Part shown: positions 1 through 4,097 of the stretch, piece by piece
Layout of the letters: each line of letters starts with the position of its first letter
Numbering within the stretch: the first letter of the stretch is position 1
Source of the DNA: Microcoleaceae cyanobacterium UBA11344
GTDB lineage: Bacteria > Cyanobacteriota > Cyanobacteriia > Cyanobacteriales > Microcoleaceae
Assembly: GCA_003483675.1 (NCBI GenBank)
Contig: DMYK01000488.1
Location: 885 to 6,507 of the forward strand
DNA length: 5,623 nucleotides
Direction: 5' to 3'
Translations under genes and position numbers: made by a program
Notes under the pieces: model-generated
The model's database searches: none
What the model was told of the DNA's origin: nothing
The model's input: the letters and a program-made list of their open reading frames with translations, nothing else

Positions 1-945
1 CAGCGGGGGCGAACCATGAGCCCCAGCAACCGCAAACAAGCTTTAATTCCCGAAGGTGCGGATATTTTGCCCAACCGCAGCGGTTCTGCACCGGGGATTA
101 TTTGGCAGCCGGTGCCCAACGTGACAGTGATGACATTTCCCGGCGTACCGGCGGAAATGCACTTGATGTGGCGAGAAACCGCCGTTTCTTACCTGAAAAA
201 TAAGGGATGGTGCTGTGGAACTATTTACAGCCGCACATTGAAATTTTGGGGCATTGCTGAGTCGGCACTGGCAGAAAAAGTAGATGATTTTCTCAATTTA
301 ACTAATCCGACTGTTGCTCCCTACGCCAATCATGGCGAGGTGAAACTGCGAATTTCGGCTCGCGCTGAATCGGAAGCATCGGCGAAAAACTTGATTGAGC
401 CGATCGAACAACAGTTGCGACAAATCGCCGGTTTAGACTGTTACGGTGCTGATACCGATACCCTCGCTTCTACTGTCGGTCAGCTATTGCTCGATCGCGG
501 GGAAACTCTCAGCGTAGCTGAATCCTGCACGGGAGGCGGATTGGGGGCGATGCTGACTGGTATTGCCGGCAGTTCGGGCTACTTTTTGGGCGGGGTGATT
601 TCCTATGACGATCGGGTTAAGGAAAAATTATTGGGTGTCAAGCCGGAAGATTTAAGCGAATATGGTGCTGTCAGCCACCAAGTGGCAAAACAAATGGCCG
701 CGGTTGTGCGATCGAGCCTTAACACCAGTTGGGGATTGAGCATTACAGGCATCGCCGGGCCTTCCGGTGGCACTGACGCTAAACCTGTCGGACTGGTTTA
801 TATCGGTTTAGCGGGGCCAAATGGCGATTCCCACAGTTTTGAATACCGCTTCGGCGATGCGCGAGGCCGCGATTGGATTAGAAATCTCAGTATTTGTACG
901 GCTCTCGATCGACTCCGCCGGTATGTGATCGAAGAGTATTGTTGA
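1..945 (+). CDS. cinA: CinA family protein (nicotinamide-nucleotide amidohydrolase type), 5'-partial
   Basis: The frame is open from base 1, so the ATG at 16 is internal and 314 C-terminal residues are visible. Full cyanobacterial CinA proteins are a little over 400 residues, so roughly the first 100 are missing. Seen in order: the end of the molybdopterin-binding-like (MoCF/COG1058) domain, with RGRTMSPSNRKQALIPEGA and the FPGVPAEMHLMW segment; a middle KH-like part (about 226-375) with YSRTLKFWGIAESALAEKV; and the C-terminal amidohydrolase domain from about 460. That domain carries SVAESCTGGG (the Ser at 523-525 is the expected catalytic serine), GGVISYDDRVKEKLLGV with its Tyr and Lys, and SITGIAGPSGGT. 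Known family role: the C-terminal domain deamidates nicotinamide mononucleotide to nicotinate mononucleotide in pyridine nucleotide salvage, and the N-terminal domain has ADP-ribose pyrophosphatase activity in some members. The competence name is historical. Cytosolic. The stop TGA at 943-945 is followed by a 321-nt gap, so it probably ends its transcription unit. No broken frame or missing motif is seen. Confidence 0.95.
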   Translation, partial: QRGRTMSPSNRKQALIPEGADILPNRSGSAPGIIWQPVPNVTVMTFPGVPAEMHLMWRETAVSYLKNKGWCCGTIYSRTLKFWGIAESALAEKVDDFLNLTNPTVAPYANHGEVKLRISARAESEASAKNLIEPIEQQLRQIAGLDCYGADTDTLASTVGQLLLDRGETLSVAESCTGGGLGAMLTGIAGSSGYFLGGVISYDDRVKEKLLGVKPEDLSEYGAVSHQVAKQMAAVVRSSLNTSWGLSITGIAGPSGGTDAKPVGLVYIGLAGPNGDSHSFEYRFGDARGRDWIRNLSICTALDRLRRYVIEEYC

Positions 946-970
946 CCAAATGCTAGAAAGTATCAAGCGA

Positions 971-991
971 ATTGTCAATTGTCAATAGTTA
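971..991. repeat. Short 7-nt tandem repeat (ATTGTCA)
   Basis: Two exact ATTGTCA units (971-977, 978-984) are followed in phase by a degenerate unit ATAGTTA (985-991). It is a short member of the heptanucleotide repeat style found in the other gaps of this window. No function is implied. Confidence 0.7.
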
Positions 992-1024
992 AAAACGATC
1001 TTAAGATTTATTTAATGTTCTTCA

Positions 1025-1047
1025 TGCCGAAAGAGTGCGGCAATTTT
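1025..1047 (+). terminator. Weak terminator-like hairpin downstream of cinA
   Basis: TGCCG (1025-1029) pairs with CGGCA (1038-1042) around an 8-nt loop, followed by ATTTT (1043-1047). The stem is only 5 bp and the T tract is 4, so this is a weak candidate for ending the cinA transcript, 80 nt after its stop codon. The rest of the 946-1266 gap holds the 7-nt repeat, a possible promoter and a ribosome binding site; nothing else convincing is seen. Confidence 0.25.
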
Positions 1048-1058
1048 CGACTTTCCTC

Positions 1059-1086
1059 TTGATTATCTGTAAAGATTCGTTATGAT
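1059..1086 (+). promoter_or_regulatory. Possible sigma-70-type promoter for the 45-codon gene
   Basis: TTGATT (1059-1064) and TATGAT (1081-1086) are separated by 16 nt and match the -35 and -10 consensus at 4/6 and 5/6 positions. Transcription would begin near 1093 and give a leader of about 175 nt before the ATG at 1267, long enough to hold regulatory structure, although no known riboswitch was recognised. Hexamer matches of this quality occur by chance, so this is tentative. Confidence 0.3.
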
Positions 1087-1249
1087 AATAAGATAAGACT
1101 GATTTGCAAATACACTGACTCTCTCCGTTGCTCAAAACAACATCCCGAGAGAAAGCAGGTTTGACTGTGGATTTCAGTATGAGATCAAAGAAGGGCTTGC
1201 TTATGTTCAGATATTTTGCCGTCGGTTCAGAAATCAAGACCATAAAAAA

Positions 1250-1255
1250 AAGGAG
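1250..1255 (+). promoter_or_regulatory. Ribosome binding site of the 45-codon gene
   Basis: AAGGAG, preceded by a run of A, lies 11 nt before the ATG at 1267. It is the clearest Shine-Dalgarno match in the window and fixes this ATG as the start of a gene that its length alone would not support. Confidence 0.65.
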
Positions 1256-1266
1256 CTATCCGTTCA

Positions 1267-1404
1267 ATGGAAGACATTGAAAAGGTGCTGGAACAAATTA
1301 AAGAATGGGTTCGCAAGCTGATAGAAGGATTGCTGAATCCAGATGCTCAACCGGAACTGGAACCTATTCCGATTCCAGTCAACCAACCAAGGCATCGCCG
1401 GTAG
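1267..1404 (+). CDS. Small uncharacterised protein, 45 aa, amphipathic helix plus Pro-rich tail
   Basis: The family is not recognised. ATG at 1267, stop TAG at 1402-1404. Residues 1-23 (MEDIEKVLEQIKEWVRKLIE then GLL) place hydrophobic residues I4, V7, L8, I11, W14, V15, L18, I19, L22 and L23 on an i/i+3/i+4 pattern, with Glu and Lys elsewhere: an amphipathic helix that could bind a membrane surface or a partner protein. The remainder is rich in Pro and Glu (residues 25-41, with IPIPV) and ends in a basic RHRR. There is no signal peptide, full membrane span or Cys pair. Support for a real gene comes from the AAGGAG site at 1250, an upstream promoter candidate, a terminator-like hairpin 26 nt after the stop, and a coherent composition. 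It lies alone between cinA and aroQ with gaps of 321 and 98 nt, so it is probably its own transcript. A role cannot be assigned from the sequence. Confidence 0.65.
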   Translation: MEDIEKVLEQIKEWVRKLIEGLLNPDAQPELEPIPIPVNQPRHRR

Positions 1405-1413
1405 TCTGGACTG

Positions 1414-1441
1414 GATTTGAGGTTTGAGACTTGAGATTTGA
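1414..1441. repeat. 7-nt tandem repeat, GATTTGA type
   Basis: Four units in strict 7-nt phase: GATTTGA, GGTTTGA, GACTTGA, GATTTGA. The last two units form the left arm of the hairpin at 1430-1481, so the repeat and the putative terminator share bases. Confidence 0.75.
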
Positions 1442-1481
1442 AACTGGTTCTAAACCTAAAATCAAAACTCTCAAGATTTTT
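1430..1481 (+). terminator. Terminator-like hairpin between the 45-codon gene and aroQ
   Basis: CTTGAGA (1430-1436) pairs perfectly with TCTCAAG (1469-1475), and after a 2-nt bulge (AC, 1467-1468) TTTGA (1437-1441) pairs with TCAAA (1462-1466). Inside the loop GGTT (1446-1449) can pair with AACC (1453-1456). The stem is followed by ATTTTT (1476-1481). Stem plus T tract fits an intrinsic terminator for the small gene, although the stem is AT-rich. It ends 21 nt before the aroQ start, so it could also act as a leader structure for aroQ. Confidence 0.4.
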
Positions 1482-1502
1482 GTGGCGCTGGAATTTTGAA
1501 AA

Positions 1503-1943
1503 TTGTTAAATATCCTGGTACTACACGGCCCTAATCTCAATCTATTGGGTCAGCGAGAACCTGGAATGTATGGTTCTGCAACTTTAAATGAGATCAACAA
1601 TTTGCTAGAGCAAGCAGCGGAATTGCTCCAGGTGAAAGTCTCAATCCAGCAGTCTAATCACGAAGGAGTCTTGGTGGATTCCATTCACTCGATGTTAGGG
1701 CACCATCAAGGTTTGTTGATTAATGCTGGAGCTTATACTCATACGAGTGTGGCAATTAGGGATGCGATCGCAGCGGTGAATCTCCCTGCGGTAGAAGTTC
1801 ATCTGAGCAACATTTATCGGCGGGAAGCTTTTCGGCACCACTCGTTTATAGCAGCGGTGGCGATCGGGCAAATCAGCGGTTTTGGCTCAGATAGTTATCG
1901 CCTAGGGCTGCAAGCTCTAGTTAGTCACTTGAATAAAAATTAA
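1503..1943 (+). CDS. aroQ: 3-dehydroquinate dehydratase, type II
   Basis: Cytosolic dodecameric-family enzyme that converts 3-dehydroquinate to 3-dehydroshikimate, the third step of the shikimate pathway to aromatic amino acids, folate and quinones. The 146 residues match the usual 140-150 of type II enzymes, and the whole active site is visible: [11 protein letters not shown] (6-16), flexible-loop Arg18 and catalytic Tyr23 in [20 protein letters not shown] (51-62), Asn74 and His80 in [10 protein letters not shown], and [17 protein letters not shown] (98-114) with general-acid His100 and substrate-binding Arg111. The C-terminal [14 protein letters not shown] (126-139) is also typical. The start is TTG at 1503: TGA at 1497-1499 blocks any upstream start in frame, and the family begins exactly here ([11 protein letters not shown]). 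The ribosome site is weak (GGAA at 1490-1493). It is flanked by hairpins on both sides, suggesting a monocistronic unit. One HIP1 octamer lies inside it. Confidence 0.97.
   Translation: MLNILVLHGPNLNLLGQREPGMYGSATLNEINNLLEQAAELLQVKVSIQQSNHEGVLVDSIHSMLGHHQGLLINAGAYTHTSVAIRDAIAAVNLPAVEVHLSNIYRREAFRHHSFIAAVAIGQISGFGSDSYRLGLQALVSHLNKN
1764..1771. repeat. HIP1 octamer GCGATCGC
   Basis: Perfect copy of the highly iterated palindrome of cyanobacterial genomes, inside aroQ. Useful mainly as a taxonomic marker. Confidence 0.9.
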
Positions 1944-1961
1944 AAATTTACCGAATACCCA

Positions 1962-1992
1962 GATACCCGACTTCTTAAAGAAGTCGGGTATC
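1962..1992 (+). terminator. Perfect 31-nt hairpin after aroQ, possible terminator
   Basis: GATACCCGACTTCTT (1962-1976) and AAGAAGTCGGGTATC (1978-1992) are exact inverted copies separated by one A; a realistic fold opens the centre to a TTAAA loop on a 13-bp stem. It begins 18 nt after the aroQ stop. There is no T tract after it, so it could stabilise the 3' end or end transcription in either direction instead of being a classic intrinsic terminator. Palindromes with ACCCGACTTCTT are a familiar dispersed type in cyanobacterial gaps (from memory, not searched). Its right arm runs directly into the heptamer array that follows. Confidence 0.55.
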
Positions 1993-2025
1993 GGGCATTG
2001 GGCATCGGGCATGGGACATGGGGCA
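1991..2025. repeat. Heptanucleotide array A (TNGGGCA)
   Basis: Five units in exact 7-nt phase: TCGGGCA, TTGGGCA, TCGGGCA, TGGGACA, TGGGGCA. It overlaps the last two bases of the preceding hairpin. A continuation further right (2038-2051, TAGTTAG and TGATTAG) shows the AT-rich unit type also seen at 2242-2276. Confidence 0.85.
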
Positions 2026-2084
2026 TGGCATTGGTAATAGTTAGTGATTAGTATAGCCTTTCTCAGGTTTCTGGAGGTGCTCAT

Positions 2085-2145
2085 GGGCATAGGGCCTAGG
2101 GCATCGGGCATCGGGCATGGGACATGGGGCCTAGGGCCTAGGGCA
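2085..2145. repeat. Heptanucleotide array B (GGGCATN / GGGCCTA)
   Basis: Eight full units and one partial unit in unbroken 7-nt phase: GGGCATA, GGGCCTA, GGGCATC twice, GGGCATG, GGACATG, GGGCCTA twice, GGGCA. GGGCCTAGGGCA occurs twice (2092-2103, 2134-2145) and is the exact reverse complement of 2333-2344 in array D. Between B and the next array (2146-2241) lie a short dispersed repeat (2152-2168), an inverted pair GAAGTGA/TCACTTC (2190-2196, 2219-2225), and ATTGCCAATTGCC. Confidence 0.85.
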
Positions 2146-2151
2146 CTTGTA

Positions 2152-2168
2152 CGCTCGCGTAGTCGAAG
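2152..2168. repeat. Dispersed repeat copy 1, CGCTCGCGTAGTCGAAG
   Basis: This 17-mer recurs at 3969-3985 with one base changed (CGCTCGCATAGTCGAAG), about 1.8 kb away in a different gap. Here it stands alone among the heptamer arrays; there it forms one arm of a hairpin. Confidence 0.7.
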
Positions 2169-2241
2169 TATAGATGTTTCCTTTTCAGAGAAGTGAATTG
2201 CCAATTGCCTCCTGTACCTCACTTCATTCATAAAACCGCTA

Positions 2242-2276
2242 TAGTTAATAGTTAATAGTTAGTAGTTAGTAGTTTT
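2242..2276. repeat. Heptanucleotide array C (TAGTTAN)
   Basis: Five units in phase: TAGTTAA twice, TAGTTAG twice, TAGTTTT. The AT-rich content could by chance resemble -10 boxes (TATAGT at 2240-2245), but no -35 partner is seen. Confidence 0.85.
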
Positions 2277-2304
2277 TCTAATAATAAATGCCCCATCCCT
2301 CGGC

Positions 2305-2381
2305 TTCCCAATTCCCAATTCCCAATTCCCAATGCCCTAGGCCCAATTACCAATTACCAATTCCCAATTCCCAATTCCCAA
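2305..2381. repeat. Heptanucleotide array D (TTCCCAA), abutting a start codon
   Basis: Eleven units fill 77 nt with no phase break: TTCCCAA four times, TGCCCTA, GGCCCAA, TTACCAA twice, TTCCCAA three times. The array ends one base before the ATG at 2383. Read on the other strand the units are TTGGGAA, TTGGTAA, TTGGGCC and TAGGGCA, the same family as arrays A and B in inverted orientation. It leaves no room for a Shine-Dalgarno site before the downstream gene. Confidence 0.9.
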
Positions 2382-2382
2382 T

Positions 2383-3588
2383 ATGCGCCATTCCCTGTTA
2401 AGCAAGTTTCAAGGAGTCTTACTGGGCTCGGCTTTAGGAGACTTGATCGGCGATCGATACCAAAGCCAACTCCTGGGTATTTCCCGACAAACAGAAGGCT
2501 GGCGGCCGATTTTCAAGCTGACTAAACACCAAAAGTTGCCGATAAATGGGATGATGTCGGAATTGAAGTCTGTGAATGGCAAAGTCCAAATTGGCAAAAA
2601 CTCATCCGAGTGCGGGAGGCTTGCTGTTGCTTGTGCTAAAAGTTTAATTCGGTGCAATGGTTTAGATTTAAAAGATTGGCATGACACCTGGGAAGTATTT
2701 GCTAAGTCAGAACATTACCAGCAGCAGATTGCGGAATGTCAAAGCATACTCTACCCTGGTGAAGCTGCGGTGGCTGCGTTACCAGCAGCTATGTTTTTTC
2801 ATGAAAATCAAGCCAAGTTGCGAGAAAAACTCATGCTAGCGACAGAGGTGTGGCAGAACCAAAACGCGCCAGAATGGGAAACAGGAGTTTTAGCAGTAGG
2901 ATACGCGATCGCCCGATCGCTCAAAGACAAACTTGACCCCGCCACAGCAATTGTGAACACAATTACTTACCTGGGAACCGATAATGCCTTAACAGAGCTG
3001 CTTTCCCAAGTACAAATGCTATTAGAACAGGGAGCCGATTTAGAAAGAGCCGTAAATCACCTCTGCAAGAGCGGAACAGCTTGGCAAACAAGGCAGAGTC
3101 AGGGTGAAAAAAAATCACAAACAAACTCAATTGTCAACCCTACCAGTTTCATCCCGATCGCGATCGCATTTTACTGCTTTCTGAGCACCCCAGAAGACTT
3201 GCGGTTGTCCGTTGTCCGGGCTGCGCGGTGTGGTGCTGGGCAATTAACCTGTGCTCTGACGGGAGCTTTGTCTGGAGCGTACAACGGTACTGTCGCGATT
3301 CCTGTAGAATGGCGACAGGCACCAAGAGCTGGGGTTGAATCCGTGGTGTCAGATGAGGGTGGAGAGTCCTCGGTCTGGGGAACCAGCAGTGATGCGAAAA
3401 TTGTAGAGTTAGCAAATAACCTGTTTGCTGTTTGGGCTGGAGTTTACACTCCCTCCGACGGCGCGCGATCGGCAGCCCGGTTTCGGGTGGTGACAGCACC
3501 TTATGTAATTAGACCGCATCTATCAAGTTTTGAGATGGTCAGGGAAGGGCAGGCTTCAATCGGTAAATTCCCAGATTTACCGCGTTAA
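2383..3588 (+). CDS. ADP-ribosylglycohydrolase-fold protein, probable pseudoenzyme
   Basis: 401 residues, cytosolic, no signal peptide or membrane span. Recognised as DraG/ADP-ribosylglycohydrolase family by the N-terminal KFQGVLLGSALGDLIGDR (8-25), the helix-rich middle, and a C-terminal block RAARCGAGQLTCALTGALSGAYNG (279-302) that aligns with the family's usual GGDxDTxAxxxGaxxGAxxG. True enzymes hydrolyse ADP-ribose from Arg or related targets using two metal ions held by a TDDT-like motif and by the Asp residues of GGDxDT. Here the first site reads KNSSECGRLAVA (72-83) and the second GAGQLTCA (284-291), so those aspartates are absent. Inference: inactive or repurposed, perhaps binding ADP-ribose or a partner. 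Residues 315-335 (VESVVSDEGGESSVWGTSSD) look like a flexible linker, and the tail after 370 has no clear family match. The ATG at 2383 fits the family N-terminus but has no ribosome binding site because a 7-nt array runs up to it. The only family enzyme it could still be is a divergent one using other ligands. Confidence 0.8.
   Translation: MRHSLLSKFQGVLLGSALGDLIGDRYQSQLLGISRQTEGWRPIFKLTKHQKLPINGMMSELKSVNGKVQIGKNSSECGRLAVACAKSLIRCNGLDLKDWHDTWEVFAKSEHYQQQIAECQSILYPGEAAVAALPAAMFFHENQAKLREKLMLATEVWQNQNAPEWETGVLAVGYAIARSLKDKLDPATAIVNTITYLGTDNALTELLSQVQMLLEQGADLERAVNHLCKSGTAWQTRQSQGEKKSQTNSIVNPTSFIPIAIAFYCFLSTPEDLRLSVVRAARCGAGQLTCALTGALSGAYNGTVAIPVEWRQAPRAGVESVVSDEGGESSVWGTSSDAKIVELANNLFAVWAGVYTPSDGARSAARFRVVTAPYVIRPHLSSFEMVREGQASIGKFPDLPR
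2905..2912. repeat. HIP1 octamer GCGATCGC
   Basis: Perfect HIP1 site inside the glycohydrolase-like gene; a second CGATCGC core follows at 2914-2920. Confidence 0.9.
3160..3167. repeat. HIP1 octamer GCGATCGC
   Basis: Perfect HIP1 site inside the glycohydrolase-like gene, overlapping an upstream CGATCGCG core (3155-3162). Confidence 0.9.
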
Positions 3589-3630
3589 ATGTATCTGAAG
3601 AACACGAGTGATATATCTTCGACATAAGTC

Positions 3631-3870
3631 AGGAACCCCGTTCTTAAGAGACGGGGCTTGTAAGAGTAATCAAACAAGCCGTTCTGACCAGCTATCGCCT
3701 TAACTGGCTACGTTAATTGGGTCACGACACTCCTTGAATGCGACGTTAGTTTTCCGCTCTGTCATCTGTTAGTTAAACAGTTCCAAGGTAACAGGAACTG
3801 ATGCTCCAGGTCGAACAAGCCTTTTTAACAAAGGCGCGCGCGAACATTACCCCCCAAGGGAGGCTATGAA
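3631..3870 (+). ncRNA. Putative orphan HEARO / omega RNA (IscB guide RNA scaffold)
   Basis: Hand-checked pairing gives a compact multibranched RNA. GGCTTGT (3655-3661) pairs with ACAAGCC (3674-3680). A long-range stem joins GTTC-t-GACC (3681-3689) to GGTCGAAC (3809-3816), eight pairs with one bulged T. Enclosed within it are CCAG/CTGG (3688-3691 with 3704-3707, competing with the closing stem), CTGTT/AACAG (3766-3770 with 3776-3780), and CAGTTCC/GGAACTG (3778-3784 with 3794-3800, sharing CAG with the previous one). Outside it follows GCCTTT/AAAGGC (3819-3824 with 3830-3835). The run GTTAGTTAAAC, then AACAGGAACTGATGCTCC, then a purine-rich GGGAGG resembles the HEARO RNA family as I remember it, which lies upstream of IscB genes and carries its guide at the 5' end. 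Here the guide would come from bases just left of the element. No IscB frame follows: ATG at 3866 gives 11 codons only. The 5' and 3' limits are approximate. A generic structured leader of the downstream gene is the main alternative. Confidence 0.58.
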
Positions 3871-3943
3871 AGAGAGCAACACTATGGGTACAGGGCTGTA
3901 AAATTTGAGGCGGTAACTGTCCTGCTGAAAGTGCATTACAACA

Positions 3944-3985
3944 CTTCGACACAACGACTGCGTTTACCCGCTCGCATAGTCGAAG
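3944..3985. repeat. Hairpin inside the element containing dispersed repeat copy 2
   Basis: CTTCGAC (3944-3950) pairs with GTCGAAG (3979-3985) around a 28-nt loop. Its right side, 3969-3985, is CGCTCGCATAGTCGAAG, one base different from 2152-2168. A third CTTCGAC lies at 3617-3623, just outside the element's left end. This looks like a cyanobacterial interspersed repeat nested in the element. Confidence 0.55.
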
Positions 3986-3997
3986 GGCGAGGGTGCG

Positions 3998-4013
3998 ACG
4001 CTCAGCTGAGCGT
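3998..4013. repeat. Perfect 16-nt palindrome
   Basis: ACGCTCAGCTGAGCGT reads the same on both strands. It directly follows the CTTCGAC hairpin within the element and may be part of the same nested repeat; a protein-binding site is also possible. Confidence 0.6.
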
Positions 4014-4059
4014 GACCGATCGAATTAAGCAGCCCCAAGGCGGTAGTGAAACTGTAAAG

Positions 4060-4095
4060 CCGTCCTAAAAGGACGGGGTTTCAGACCCATTTTTT
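4060..4095 (+). terminator. Terminator-like hairpins and T tract at the element's right end
   Basis: CCGTCCT/AGGACGG (4060-4066 with 4070-4076) is followed by an alternative small stem GGGT/ACCC (4076-4079 with 4085-4088) and then A plus six T (4090-4095). Stem followed by T6 is what an intrinsic terminator of the element's RNA would look like. It ends 2 nt before the next ATG, so if active it would shield the 7TM-HD gene from upstream transcription. Confidence 0.4.
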
Positions 4096-4097
4096 AG

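Larger units (their letters stand above)
3628..4089 (+). mobile_element. Small non-autonomous element with inverted, hairpin-bearing ends (IscB / IS200-IS605-like)
   Basis: The ends are imperfect inverted copies: GTCAGGAACCCCGT (3628-3641) against the reverse complement of 4073-4086 (GTCTGAAACCCCGT), 12 of 14 identical, with similarity continuing inward for about 20 more bases on each side. Each end can fold: CCCCGT/ACGGGG (3636-3641 with 3651-3656) on the left and CCGTCCT/AGGACGG (4060-4066 with 4070-4076) on the right. Between them lie a structured RNA, a hairpin with a dispersed repeat, and no transposase or nuclease gene. Subterminal hairpins and an omega-RNA-like interior suggest a deletion derivative of an IscB-carrying IS200/IS605-type element, mobilised in trans if at all. 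Such elements make no target duplication, and none is seen. Exact outer boundaries are uncertain by several bases. Confidence 0.5.

Noticed and set aside
1161..1183. TTGACT and TATGAG as a second promoter before the 45-codon gene
   Set aside because: The spacing is only 11 nt, too short for a sigma-70 promoter.
1022..1243. 73-codon open frame on the minus strand between cinA and the 45-codon gene
   Set aside because: No recognisable domain or ribosome site, and it overlaps the leader of a better-supported plus-strand gene. Judged a chance opening.
1179..1280. 33-codon frame starting at ATG 1179, upstream of the 45-codon gene
   Set aside because: It overlaps the ribosome binding site and start of the 45-codon gene in another frame and has no ribosome site of its own.
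1917..2231. 104-codon open frame on the minus strand after aroQ
   Set aside because: Much of its product is repeat-derived (PCPMPDA-type runs translated from the heptamers), it overlaps the aroQ end, and shows no protein family features.
1991..2381. Possible CRISPR array
   Set aside because: The units are 7 nt, contiguous and variable, with no 25-40 nt repeat alternating with spacers, and no cas gene nearby.
3149..3499. Minus-strand open frame inside the glycohydrolase-like gene
   Set aside because: Low-complexity Arg/Pro/Gln-rich translation opposite a coding region with clear family motifs; a shadow frame.
3866..3901. Start of an iscB gene after the structured RNA
   Set aside because: ATG at 3866 is followed by only ten more codons before TAA, and the product (MKESNTMGTGL) has no IscB features. 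Later frames have no RuvC or HNH motifs.
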